DNA of 29,346 nucleotides. Source: Symbiodinium natans. Its lineage: Eukaryota; Sar; Dinophyceae; Suessiales; Symbiodiniaceae. The notes beneath the pieces were generated by a model. It worked only from the letters and a program-made list of their open reading frames with translations. It searched no databases and was not told where the DNA came from. The stretch covers positions 177,501 to 206,846 of the forward strand of contig CAJNDS010000172.1 in assembly GCA_905221605.1 (NCBI GenBank). Direction: 5' to 3'. A program made the translations under genes and the position numbers. Shown piece by piece: positions 8,911 through 17,434 of this stretch (positions are counted from its first letter, which is position 1; each line of letters starts with the position of its first letter).

Positions 8911-10545
8911 GTGTAGTTAGCAGATTTCGCTAGCTGACACTCAACAAGCAAAGCCAGACCTGTCGGACACCCCGCCATCTAAGCCGCCCAGACGCGCTTT
9001 TAGCTGCTGAAAGCGTCTGTGGCGGGTTCTGTCGGGGGGTTGGAGGGGTCACGATTCCACCTGTCGGACACCCTGCTTCCTGGATCTCCAAACGCGCTTT
9101 AAGCTGTTCATAACGTCTCTGGTGTGCTCCGTTGGGGGTTGGATGGGTTGTGTTCAGATCTGTCGGGCACCCCACCAGCCGAGCCGCCCAGATGCACTTT
9201 TAGCTGCTGAAAGCGTCTGTGGGGGGCTCTGTTGGGGGTTTGGAGGGGTCACGGTTCGACCTGCCGGCCACCCTGCTTCCGGGATCTCCAAACGCACTTT
9301 TAGCTTTTAAATGCGTCTCTGGTGTGCTCTGTTGGGGGTTGGGCGGATTGTGACCTCGACCAGCACTGCTGAAAGCTTCTGTGGCGGGCTCTGTTGGTGG
9401 GTTGGAGGGGTCACGGTTCGACTTGTCGGAGTCCCCGCTTCCGGGATCTCCAATGCCAATGCCGCCAAACGCACTTTTAGCTGTTGAAAGCGTCTCTGGT
9501 GTGATTTGTTGGGGGTTGGATGGGTGGGGGCTGTGTTGGGGGCTGTCGTTCAGGCCCCGCTTCCGGGATCTCCAAACGCACTTTAAGCTGCTGAAAGCGT
9601 CTCTGGCGTGGTTCGTTCGGGGTTGGATGGGTCGTGTTCAGACCTGTCGGACACCCCACCATCCGAGCTGCCCAGACGCGCCTTCAGCTGCTGAAAGCGT
9701 CTGTGGCGGGCTCTGTCGGAGGGGTCACGGTTCGACCTGTCGGACACCCTGCTTCCGGGATATCCAAACGCACTTTTAGCTGTTAATAGCGTCTCTGGTG
9801 TGCTCCGTTGGGGGCAGTTGGGGGTTGGACGGGTTGTGTTCAGACCTCTTGGACACCCCTTCAGCCGGCCCGCCCAGACGCGCTTTGAGCTGCTGAAAGC
9901 GTCTGTGGCGGGCTCTGTTGGGGGTTTGGAGGGGTCACGGTTGGACCTGTCTGCCACCCCGCTTCTGGGATCTCCAAACGCACTTTTAGCTGTTTAAAGC
10001 GTCTCTGGTGTGCTCCGTTGGGGTGTGGATGGGTTGTGTTCAGACCACTCGGACACTTCGCCAGCCGTGCTGCCCAAACGCGCTTTTAGCTGCCGAAAGC
10101 GTCTGTGGCGGACTTGTTAGGGGGTTGGAGGGGTCCTCTCGGACACCCCGCTTGCGGGCTATCTCCAAACGCATTTTTGCCGGCTGAAAGCGTCTCCGGC
10201 GTGGTCCGTTCGGGGGTGGATGGGTTCTGTGTTCAGACCTGTCCCAAAAGCACTTGTGGCTGCTGAAAGCGTCTGTGGCGGGCTCCGTTCGTGGGGTTGG
10301 ATGGGTCGCCTCCCTACTAATAAACCCAACTTAATGACGCTGAAAGTGTCAATGGTGGGCTCCGTTGTGGGTTGGATGGGTCACAGTCAGACCTCTCGGG
10401 CACCCCTTCCCGGGATGTCCCAAACGCACTTTTAGCTGCTCAAACCGCTCGTGGTGGTCTCCGTTGCTGTCTGTGGTGGGCTCTGTGGGGGTAGGAGGGG
10501 TCACGGTCTCACCTGTCGGAGTCACCCTTGCCGGAATTTCAAATG
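8911..10545. repeat. satellite array of alternating ~100-bp monomers (~200-bp dimer)
   Basis: The marker AGCTGCTGAAAGCGTCT and variants recur at 9001, 9101, 9201, 9301, then about 9366, 9479, 9585, 9685, 9777, 9887, 9987, 10087 and about 10178, so the period is close to 100 bases. Two monomer types alternate. One continues cgtctctggtgtgctccgtt with gttggatgggttgtgttcag; the other cgtctgtggcgggctctgtt with ggaggggtcacggttcgacc. The joint is marked by tccaaacgcac or cgcccagacgcg. Decay and truncation increase on both sides. GTCAGAC is almost absent; the array has TTCAGACC and TGTCGGACA instead. ORFs across it are repeat artefacts. Confidence 0.92.
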
Positions 10546-10811
10546 CATTATTTAACGTGTTTGTGTTGCGGGTGGATGGGGTCAGCTACCATTCCAACAG
10601 TCGAGGGCCCCAAAAACGCTTGTGTGCTCCAGCTGTTGCTGCGTCCAACCCGACTACACACCATCGTTGCAAAGCTTAGCTGCTTTACTTCAGAGTTATG
10701 GGAAGTTAAGTCGCGTTTCGGTGACGGTAAGACCTTATTATTAAGCCTTTCACTCCCAACCTCAGCATTTTTGTGGCTTGGTGTGCGATTGCACACATGC
10801 AGCAGCAGAAG

Positions 10812-10926
10812 TGTGGTCTCTGAGGATGTTCGTGGTGAGTACAACATGGTGAAGTTCAAGTTGTGCCTGTCAGACATGACGGTGGTCCGCCGCATGGTGG
10901 ACTTGCGCCCGATCGAGGGGAGGAAG
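10812..10926 (+). CDS. internal exon of unknown gene (hAT-like candidate)
   Basis: The frame VVSEDVRGEYNMVKFKLCLS followed by DMTVVRRMVDLRPIEGRK ends in phase 0 before the GT at 10927. The next acceptor at 10988 (cctgccag) continues in phase 0, so the 62-base intron 10927-10988 is well supported. The start is uncertain (an AG near 10811). A GTAAGACC donor at 10727 may mark the end of an earlier exon reading ELWEVKSRFGDG. No domain is recognised. Confidence 0.45.
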
Positions 10927-10988
10927 GTGTGACAAGTGCTGACTGACAAGCCCATACTGTTATGTCATTACTCCGTGTGCCCTGCCAG

Positions 10989-11087
10989 GCTGCTGTCTGG
11001 AAGGCCGAGAAGGCAGGCGAGACCATGTCCTTCTTTTCCAACAGAGACGAGGAGATCCGAGAGAGGCTGCGTCAGACCATTCGTGTT
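10989..11087 (+). CDS. internal exon, charged helix
   Basis: After the acceptor it reads AAVWKAEKAGETMSFFSNRD and EEIRERLRQTIRVAC, a charged amphipathic helix in phase with the exon at 10812-10926. The 3' end is uncertain; coding character is lost before the CT-rich tract at 11160. Product unknown. Confidence 0.45.
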
Positions 11088-11159
11088 GCTTGTCGGACAC
11101 TGAATCTGTCAGTCTCAGTCTCATTGTCATTGAGTTGCCTCTCTCACAGTCTCTGTCTG

Positions 11160-11293
<134 letters not shown>

Positions 11294-11459
11294 GCTGGCT
11301 GGCTCGCTTACCAGCGATTGCAGTGGTGTTTTGTCGGACAGCGAAGTCAGGTTTTTTGTGCTGATGGCGAGCCAGCCGAGCAATTGATGCCTCGAATTGC
11401 CAAGGCATCTTGCCTATTAGTTTTTTTTAGATAATAATTGAAGCTTTTGACCCGGGTCA

Positions 11460-11888
11460 ATGTCGTCTGACTCATTGACTGAGGTGGCCGACATCCTGCC
11501 CCGCCTCGATGCCTCCATCCGCTGCTTCAGCCACAGCGCTCAGGGTACATTAGAGGCGACTGTCAGATGTGATGACAAGATGGCTTTTCTCGTGGACAAA
11601 TTGGTCCTCCGTTTTGCGGGCACGGACGACAGGGGGTCTCTCGCCCGTGCGCTGAAGAACAGCCCCAAACTGGCCGCTCTTTTCAAGCAAGAGGTCCGAC
11701 TCGAGCCCAGTGTGGTGGCAGAGCTTTCTCCTATCTCTGCCATGCAGTGTACTTTTGCGAGTCAGAGGTGGGACTCGACACTGGAGGCTCTGAGATTGAT
11801 CGTGCTCAGGTTAGACGAGATGCTGCGTTTTCTCTGCAAGGTTTGTCTCGAAGAAGAGAATCGTGCATGGTCGCTTGCCTTGCTGCAG
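11460..11888 (+). CDS. exon of unknown helical protein
   Basis: An ATG-opened frame (MSSDSLTEVADILPRLDASI) of 143 codons ends in phase 0 before GTGGGG at 11889. It contains FLVDKLVLRFAGTDDRGSLA, then ARALKNSPKLAALFKQEVRL and a leucine-rich end (LRLDEMLRFLCKVCLEEENR). It looks all-helical and has no recognised motif. Only one TCAGAT and no TCAGAC lie in its first 400 bases, so it is less affected by the motif than its neighbours. It may belong to the same large gene as the zinc finger at 7349. Confidence 0.5.
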
Positions 11889-11984
11889 GTGGGGCAGCTC
11901 TGTCAGACAGTCTGACTGAGTCAATATAACTTTTAATATATTAATAATACAGCCACGTTGAATTTGCGAGCATTGCCCCTGTAG

Positions 11985-12267
11985 GTGTTTACGTGGCCCA
12001 ACATCATCTCACTCTGCTTGCTGGTGGAGTTCATGTCCGCTGGACAATCAAGGTGGCACTCGTGGCAGTGGACCCCGCCAGACGACAAAATCAGCATTTT
12101 GCCGCATTGTCTTTGCAGCTCGCAGGGCACGGATGCTGTCAGAGAATCTCGCAAGGCTTTTTCACTTTGAAATCGATGGCAAAAAGCACAAGCCCTTGGT
12201 TCTGGATCCCAATTTCACCCACGGTTATTGTCAGATAGCGGCCAAAGCCTTGAAGTTCGGACACTAA
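11985..12267 (+). CDS. exon(s) of unknown protein, C-terminal part near 12133-12267
   Basis: An acceptor-like cccctgtag ends at 11984, and the phase-0 frame reads VFTWPNIISLCLLVEFMSAG. From about 12119 another frame reads ARRARMLSENLARLFHFEID and GKKHKPLVLDPNFTHGYCQI, then AAKALKFGH with TAA at 12265-12267. The second frame is the more protein-like. A short intron or a boundary near ttgcag (12118) must separate the two. Function unknown. Confidence 0.4.
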
Positions 12268-12518
12268 GCTGCAACTCAGCCATGCCGTGCAACTGAGACT
12301 GAATGCCGCCGCTCTGAGTCTGTGAGCAAATGGCAATGATGCATAAATTTAATTTAAGGAAGTCAGACCACTTTCTCTGTGGTTCATGGAGGCCGCCTGC
12401 TGTATCGGCTGTATAGCGGCCTGCCTAGAAATCTCTGTCCACTGCTTATTAATAACTATAATATTATATTAAAATTAAAATATCATCAATGTCATTCAGA
12501 ACTTCGTTCACAGCCCAG

Positions 12519-12694
12519 GTCATGGCTTGGATCTGCGGACGCTGATTGCCGATGGCCTGGGTTCCATTGCAAACCTCTCGAATGCGTTCTTGAAAGGAGT
12601 TGCGTCAGAGCAGGAGGCCGGTCTGGGCGAAGCTTTCGAACCGTTCGATGTTAGTCACTGGTTGGCTTCTCGAGATGACGAAGCCCTGCACCTG
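12519..12694 (+). CDS. internal exon before a GC-AG intron
   Basis: After cacagcccag (to 12518) the frame reads HGLDLRTLIADGLGSIANLS, NAFLKGVASEQEAGLGEAFE and ends SRDDEALHL at 12694. The next bases are GCCTTTTATT. Taking a GC donor at 12695 and the acceptor cttgtag at 12760 removes 66 bases and keeps phase 0. No GT donor gives an equally good join, and reading on gives a Tyr/Phe/Lys run and a stop. GC donors are known to be common in dinoflagellates. Confidence 0.45.
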
Positions 12695-12760
12695 GCCTTT
12701 TATTTTTTACTGACAAAAGCTTTTAAATTTTATTACTATGATTGAACTGTGTTCTTGTAG

Positions 12761-12808
12761 TCCTGTCGAGAGGATGCCGCTAGGCTACAGTCGCGATTCA
12801 TTGATCAG
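12761..12808 (+). CDS. 16-codon internal exon
   Basis: Reads SCREDAARLQSRFIDQ in phase 0 between the cttgtag acceptor and a GTCAGA donor at 12809. The downstream acceptor gctgaacag (to 12913) again keeps phase 0. It is short, so confidence rests on frame continuity. Confidence 0.35.
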
Positions 12809-12913
12809 GTCAGAAGTTCTCGCCCCGTTGGCCAAAATTGCCAAAGTCGAGGTGGGATGATCACGGTGATTGTAGTCACAACGAGTTCAATATTACGCAT
12901 GAATGCTGAACAG

Positions 12914-12985
12914 GTGCGCCTGCTGGTCAAAGAGATGCTGGTTGCCAGACCTACTGCCTTGGCATGTGTCAGGCCAGTGCCTGAG
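12914..12985 (+). CDS. internal exon of the hAT-like gene
   Basis: Continues phase 0 from 12808 as VRLLVKEMLVARPTALACVR. The end is uncertain (a donor lies somewhere before the AT-rich stretch at 12990). Product unknown on its own. Confidence 0.35.
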
Positions 12986-13038
12986 AGTGTTTGCTTAATT
13001 AATTTCCAGTTTTAGTCAGTCACTGGCTCTTCCTGCAG

Positions 13039-13141
13039 GCGTGGGTCCACCGACCCCGAGATCTACTGGGGAGAGGTCCTCAGACACTGGGGCCCCAAGA
13101 AGCTGCCGGCTTTGTCAGACATAGTTGCTTGCCGGCCATTG
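13039..13141 (+). CDS. exon with hAT C-terminal-like YW...P..L motif
   Basis: After tcctgcag (to 13038) one frame reads RGSTDPEIYWGEVLRHWGPK and KLPALSDIVACRPL. In hAT transposases the C-terminal dimerisation region has a YW..........P.L..LA...L..P stretch just before the conserved VER/VEQ.FS motif. That motif is found in the next exon (13193 onward), in the right order and at about the right distance. The frame hits a stop just after CRPLD, so the exon should end at about 13141. A GA donor at 13142 with the AG at 13191-13192 keeps phase 0 (51 bases). Confidence 0.45.
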
Positions 13142-13192
13142 GACTGATGTCAGACTTGAAGCTTCTGAGTTGCGAACTGGAGTGCCGCCGAG

Positions 13193-13690
13193 GTTCCTTT
13201 CATGCTTTCCTGTTGGGTGAGTTCGTCAGAGGTGGAGCAAGATTTCAGCTATATGCAGCTGTTTCAGCTGAAAAGCCGCATCAAAGCCGAGCACTTGCGT
13301 GACCTTCTGAAGGTGTTGTTAGACGGTCCTTCCCCGGAACAGCTCGCCCCTGTCAGACAGGTCAATGGGATGTGTGTCTATACGGTGTCAGACATGGTCC
13401 TTCGCTGCCAGGCTCAGTATCGAAAGCTGTATGGCAATGCGAAGAACCAACGCAAGACGCCTCACCTTCCCCGGAAAGTCCACTCAAAGAAAGAGCCAGC
13501 AGCCAAAGGCGTTCAAGGATTCCTGCGTGTAAGACGTGAAGAGATCCAGAAATTGATCAAGCAGCAGGCCACGTCAGAAGGGGATCAAACATTGGAGGAT
13601 GCCGGCTTGGAGGCAATCACGGCGGCTTCATGTGAGGAGAAGAAGAATGCGAAGTTCAACAAACTCTGCAACACCCTAGCCGACCTGCAG
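13193..13690 (+). CDS. hAT-transposase C-terminal-like exon (VEQDFS)
   Basis: The frame reads VPFMLSCWVSSSEVEQDFSY, then MQLFQLKSRIKAEHLRDLLK. The SSSEVEQDFS core followed by a basic helix and a Leu-rich helix corresponds to the SS..VER.FS signature of the hAT C-terminal dimerisation region. The tail is long and basic (KNQRKTPHLPRKVHSKKEPA) and ends in a helical KLCNTLADLQ near an acceptor/donor zone at 13690. Whether this gene is an active transposase cannot be told: the catalytic Asp/Asp/Glu residues cannot be placed in the incomplete middle exons. Together with the zinc finger at 7349 it suggests one hAT-like gene spanning about 6.3 kb, but continuity across the satellite is inferred. Confidence 0.5.
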
Positions 13691-13767
13691 GCTCGGACGA
13701 TGTGTCAGCTAGTGACTGTGTCATTGTGAGTCACAGTATGGTTTTTAATGACACTGCTGTGCTGCAG

Positions 13768-14424
13768 GGAAAGAAGCGGAAGGCACTGGAAGTCATGACC
13801 GACGGCCAGTCCGACAAACATGCTCAGGAGACGTTGAAGCTTGGTCAGAGTATGATGGATGCCAGAAAAATGGCAGATCTCTCGCGTCGTGACTTGCAGT
13901 GGTCAGAGAGAACGGGGGCAAGCCTGTCCAGATCGTCGTGTTGTGTGCTTCCACCTGCCGTTACCTTGTCGTCAGACGAGGAGCAGGTTCTGCAGCGATT
14001 GGGTGTGAAGGTCTCTGTGTGGAAGTCAGACAGGGAATATTTTCGCGAACTCTTGCACTTCAAAGACATTGTCTGGTTCACACCTGGTGACGAATCTGCC
14101 ATTGCCGCACAGGATGGCCTCAATGCCACCGAACGTCAGACAGAATGTCAGACAGAATATCTCCTTACTTCCCGGCTCTTGGGTGGCTGGGTCGCTGGCA
14201 TTGAGTGGTTAGAGGCATGCAAGCGATCACGTCAGACACTGCAACCTGTGCTTCGGCTTGCTCGTGCCTTGGCTATACCACGCGAAATGGTTTGCCATGA
14301 GTCAGAGAAGTTCGGGTCACTGGTGTCAGACGTGGTCGCTGCAGCCAATATGGTTGCATCAGCGAACTGCGCGTGGGTGATCCGCGAGTGCCGTAAGAAG
14401 CTGCTACTTGGATCTTCAATTTAA
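13768..14424 (+). CDS. unknown protein exon, weakly BRCT-like
   Basis: After gtgctgcag (to 13767) the frame reads GKKRKALEVMTDGQSDKHAQ, a basic start suggestive of nuclear localisation, and continues for 218 codons to TAA at 14422-14424. A central part (DEEQVLQRLGVKVSVWKSDR ... LTSRLLGGWVAGIEWLEACK) recalls the end of a BRCT domain (hydrophobic-x-x-x-WLxxC), but the rest of the fold is not evident, so this is weak. TCAGAC copies encode several RQT and SD pairs (ERQTECQTE comes from two tandem copies). It may be the last exon of the gene ending in VEQDFS or a separate gene. Confidence 0.45.
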   Translation, partial: GKKRKALEVMTDGQSDKHAQETLKLGQSMMDARKMADLSRRDLQWSERTGASLSRSSCCVLPPAVTLSSDEEQVLQRLGVKVSVWKSDREYFRELLHFKDIVWFTPGDESAIAAQDGLNATERQTECQTEYLLTSRLLGGWVAGIEWLEACKRSRQTLQPVLRLARALAIPREMVCHESEKFGSLVSDVVAAANMVASANCAWVIRECRKKLLLGSSI

Positions 14425-14517
14425 TATTACATGTCAGACAGTCGTGTCAGTCGTGTCAGTGCTTGCCCAATGGGCCTTGTGGTGCATCCGAGGCAAAAGA
14501 AGAGATCCTGGGTCCTC

Positions 14518-14640
14518 ATGTCAGACAAGAAAGCGAAGAAGTCGAAGGAGAAGGACAAATCGCGGGATAACAAGAAAGCAGGCAAACCAATCAATGTGGA
14601 GTACATGTTCGAAATGATCACAGTGCAGCTTGGCCAGACC
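14518..14640 (+). CDS. small Lys-rich first exon
   Basis: The ATG at 14518 directly overlaps a TCAGAC (ATGTCAGAC, Met-Ser-Asp). The frame is MSDKKAKKSKEKDKSRDNKK AGKPINVEYMFEMITVQ, after which the reading loses coding character. A very basic N-terminus of this kind is common in nuclear proteins. It may be the first exon of a gene that continues towards 15105; no firm join can be given. Confidence 0.35.
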
Positions 14641-14699
14641 GTCTCTTCAATCTGTCTTCTCTTTTTCTTCGAGCCAGTCTTCTGCCATGATGCCATCAC

Positions 14700-15104
14700 T
14701 GACTACACCTGAGGTGGAGCGACCTGGGAAATGGAGCACGTCAGACACCAACCGCAGTGGTGTCTGAATGTACATAATTTTATAGAGACCAGTGTCTGTC
14801 CGAGTCACAAGGGCTGAAGGGCTTCCCTTGTTCCTGGCCGAAAAAAGTTGGCCTCAGCGCGCTTGCGATGTCTGGCAATCTCTGCAGGACCTGCTGTTAA
14901 TTTATAAATTTAACTGAATGTCATCTCTTTCTGGCCGAGGTCTCTGGTTTTGCCGTTCCGTGCTGCGCAGCAACTGCAAGGCAAGGGTGCTTCAGCCTGC
15001 AGAGCCTGACATGTTCGGCTGCTGGGTCATTGATTGAATATGTCTAGGACTTAGGCTCAAACCAGGCTAGCCTGCTCCTCATTACTATAGTTAGACTGCC
15101 AGCT
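14700..15104. other. spacer or intron; no gene seen
   Basis: No convincing exon. An AT-rich patch lies at 14895-14915. Only one TCAGAC (14741) occurs here. It could be the promoter region of the histone-like gene. Confidence 0.4.
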
Positions 15105-15593
15105 ATGCGGGTGATTCAGCGCCTGGAACCCAAGAGTCCGAAGGTTCGTGTGAAACAAGAAAAAGGGACGACAAAAAGCTCCACTGCAGCCCGGAGTCAG
15201 ACGACGAATATCGTGAAGCTCGAGAATGCCCAGCGTGCTGTGAAGGTGGACCTGGACCTGGAGGATTTGACCCCGACAGGCGCCGCCCAGAATGCTGACA
15301 GAAAGAAGGTTGCAGCAATCAAGGGGCGGAGTGTCAGACAGCTCTTGGATGACAGACTCATCAGGACCAAGCGTTTCTTGTTGCCAAAGACCGTGATGAT
15401 GAAAGTGATGCGCGAGATCCTCCAGGAAATGAAACCAGGTTTTCGCATGCAGCCTGACGCGTGTCGGACTCTGCAGCAAGGAGCCGAGTTGTTCCTGGAC
15501 AGTGTGTTTCACCGTTCAAATGTGTTTCGTCAGAAGATCGACGCCGAGCGTGAGACACTGCTTCCACTTGACATGCAGCTAGCATTGATGTGA
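15105..15593 (+). CDS. divergent histone H3-like protein
   Basis: A 162-residue ORF from the ATG at 15105. The tail (residues 1-90) is basic and unlike canonical H3. Residues ~91-162 match the H3 histone fold: FLLPKTVMMKVMREI (H3: KLPFQRLVREI), then REILQEMKPGFRMQPDACRT and LQQGAELFLDSVFHRSN, ending ERETLLPLDMQLALM. The 22-residue spacing from REI to LQ is the same as in H3. From LQ to QLA it is 38 instead of 36, so there is a two-residue insertion at the end of helix 2 or in loop 2. The protein stops right after DMQLALM and lacks the usual RRIRGERA-type end. It would act in chromatin. A CENP-A-like or other specialised variant is possible, and a mobile-element-borne histone cannot be excluded. 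Two TCAGAC copies lie inside the ORF. Confidence 0.72.
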   Translation: MRVIQRLEPKSPKVRVKQEKGTTKSSTAARSQTTNIVKLENAQRAVKVDLDLEDLTPTGAAQNADRKKVAAIKGRSVRQLLDDRLIRTKRFLLPKTVMMKVMREILQEMKPGFRMQPDACRTLQQGAELFLDSVFHRSNVFRQKIDAERETLLPLDMQLALM

Positions 15594-15815
15594 CCTGCTG
15601 ACAGTCAGACTGCTGCAACAGCCATGCTTTGCAGCCAGACTTTGCAAGTGATCGCACATGATCACTGCGTGGGCTTTGTTTTATTCAAGCCTGAGCCATG
15701 TGAGGCTGGGCTCAGCTCTCATGATGTGTCTAAATATGACAGGGGCAAACGCGGGGAAACCAAAAAAGCGGCACGAGCGCACCAAAGCCAGTCTTGTGCA
15801 TTGATACACGACAAC
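15594..15815. other. spacer downstream of the histone-like gene
   Basis: No gene seen. The 88-codon ORF starting at 15624 runs into the palindrome cluster and is not credible. Confidence 0.4.
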
Positions 15816-15820
15816 CCGCG

Positions 15821-16044
15821 GGACGCACTTTGGGCCTCCGGCTTGAGGAGGCCCAAAGTGCGTCCACGGCGCGCCGTGGACGCACTTTAGGCCTCATGAA
15901 GCCCAAAACCTCCCAAAATCCAAAGTGCGTCCACGGCGCGCCGCGTCCGCCAGGCCCCTCATGGACCCCAAAGTCCGTCCACGGCGCGCCGTGGACGCAC
16001 TTTGGGCCTGCTGAAGCCGGAGGCCCAAAGTGCGTCCCACAGCT
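15821..16044. repeat. cluster of palindromes with GGCGCGCC cores
   Basis: A 19-bp perfect inverted repeat with a 7-base loop (15821-15839 / 15847-15865, arms ggacgcactttgggcctcc) is followed by a perfect 34-bp palindrome at 15855-15888. The palindrome is centred on GGCGCGCC and flanked by AAAGTGCGTCCAC / GTGGACGCACTTT. A decayed copy lies at 15927-15950. A second 34-bp palindrome with one mismatched pair is at 15970-16003, followed by another hairpin (gacgcactttgggcc / ggcccaaagtgcgtc) to about 16036. The ORFs across it on both strands (GAPWTHFG, KCVHGAPW) are simply readings of the repeat. No TCAGAC is present. Confidence 0.95.
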
Positions 16045-16377
16045 TGGGTTTGAGCATGTTGCCTGTATACTTTGTCTGTTGCCCGTTGAGATGTATGTCA
16101 CTTGCAGGCCACAGACTTTGGCGTGACGACAGACCGGCAATGTGGCATTGGACTTTCAGGACCGAACCTTTTGTGTGTGTGTGTGTGTGCCACTGCTGTG
16201 TGACATCATGAAACAGTCAGACTGCTCATGCTGCCGGGTTGGAGACTGCCCACATGTGTGAGCTCTTGAATGCCGGCTCTTTTGCAAGCATTGTGCTTTT
16301 CTTGTCAGACCAGTTTGCTCAAGCAAAGTTCGGGGGCAGCAGGGCGATAAAAACAGCTGAGCCGCTTCAGCTGCAAG
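16045..16377. other. spacer with a GT microsatellite
   Basis: No exon is supported. A (GT)n run of about 18 bases lies at 16173-16190, and two TCAGAC copies occur (about 16217 and 16305). It is likely upstream sequence of the gene at 16378. Confidence 0.45.
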
Positions 16378-16782
16378 ATGCCACCGCGAAAACCGGCCAC
16401 ACCGAAGACGAATGCTACTGCAGTGAGGGCAAAGGGTAAGACGTCGCCGCCAGCTGCCAATGCCCCGAAGGCAGCGCAAGGGCGCCCCGATGTGTCCATG
16501 AATGCCAGTGCTCCGTCAGACGCCGCCGCCGCTCCAGCAAAGGCACGGCAATCTTTGTCAGACCGTGCGGCTGCCAATGTGGCCAAGATGATGTCAGACA
16601 GTGCAGGGGTTGGCAGCACTAACCAGAAGCTCGTCGCCAAGGAAGTCTTGTCCCCGCTGTTAGACTACTTGGAGAGCATGGAAACGTCAGACCTTCAACC
16701 CGAGCCCTTCGGTGGCATTGATGCGTTTGACACTAAGAGGTACCAGTCAGACATGGCAAACAAAGCCCACTACACGTGCACG
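16378..16782 (+). CDS. unknown basic-tailed protein, predicted exon 1
   Basis: The ATG opens MPPRKPATPKTNATAVRAKG, a Lys/Pro/Ala-rich tail typical of chromatin-associated proteins, followed by QSLSDRAAANVAKMMSDSAG and VAKEVLSPLLDYLESMETSD. The exon is ended at the GT at 16783 (TGCACG/GTGCCG) because the acceptor attccag at 16917 then continues in phase 0 as AFESDGLWPN. The unspliced frame ends at 16821 (HWLGLDAPA). Five TCAGAC copies are read as Ser-Asp. Function unknown. Confidence 0.5.
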
Positions 16783-16917
16783 GTGCCGCTCCATTGGCTG
16801 GGCTTGGATGCCCCGGCCTGAGTCAGACGGATGGTTTGGGATAGCTGTCAGAATGAACATTAATGTGCACGTCAGACTGCTTACGGCCCTCGTTCCAATT
16901 TCAAACTCGCATTCCAG

Positions 16918-17046
16918 GCATTCGAGTCAGACGGTCTCTGGCCCAATCTGGGAAGCGTTTTCAGAATGTATCGGCATCATTTCTGCACGTCAGATGGCGT
17001 GAACCCCAGCAAGATTTGCGAGGCAAAGCACGCTACGACGATTCTC
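16918..17046 (+). CDS. predicted exon 2 of the 16378 gene
   Basis: Reads AFESDGLWPNLGSVFRMYRH then HFCTSDGVNPSKICEAKHAT, ending TIL before GTTTGA at 17047. The acceptor gtcag at 17106 continues in phase 0. The frame is different from the longer random ORFs here but is the only one that reads like protein. Product unknown. Confidence 0.45.
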
Positions 17047-17106
17047 GTTTGAATTCTTTATTATGCCTGCTGTTTCTAGGTTGGGTGTCTGGCTGTGCAC
17101 TGTCAG

Positions 17107-17337
17107 TTCAGGATCCGTGCTACCTCGAAGTCAGAACCGCCAGAAATTGGTGATTGGGAAGTGGCAGACAAGAGTCTGTTTCGCATGGCATGGCAGTATG
17201 CCTTCGCACAGGCACGCAGGGGCAAGAAAGACGAGACGATCAAGGCTTTCCAGACGGCCAGTCTCAGTGTTGCCGTCACCTTCAAGCTGCTGGTGTCTGA
17301 TGATGAGTTTGGTCAGACTCTCGGCTGGCAAGGTGCT
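17107..17337 (+). CDS. predicted exon 3 of the 16378 gene
   Basis: Reads FRIRATSKSEPPEIGDWEVA, DKSLFRMAWQYAFAQARRGK, KDETIKAFQTASLSVAVTFK and ends around GQTLGWQGA at a GTAACC donor (17338). It has helical, TPR-like spacing in places, but no certain repeat. Product unknown. Confidence 0.45.
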
Positions 17338-17434
17338 GTAACCCAATTGAAGCCCGTGCTTGCCATGAACCTCTTGCATCGTTCTTCTTGTCATTCGTCG
17401 TAGGCTGTCGGTGACAGACATTGTGTTGTCTCAG

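Noticed and set aside
9250-9262. GGTTCGACCTG in one satellite monomer as an RNA polymerase III B box (SINE origin)
   Set aside because: Only part of the B-box consensus matches, and no A box at the right distance was seen.
8930-10435. Several ORFs on both strands in the satellite array
   Set aside because: A period of about 100 bases is not a multiple of three, and the frames are kept only locally; these are repeat artefacts.
8911-10545. CRISPR-like array
   Set aside because: The repeats are contiguous degenerate monomers without unique spacers, in a eukaryotic context.
12793-12856. Alternative frame with SEVLAPLAKIAKVEVG after 12800
   Set aside because: It reads like protein, but it does not join in phase with the exon at 12761-12808, and the GTCAGA donor there gives a better continuation at 12914.
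15730-16140. A 136-codon minus-strand ORF (and a + strand ORF) across the palindromes
   Set aside because: Both follow the inverted-repeat sequence, and the similar translations on the two strands are a result of the palindromes.
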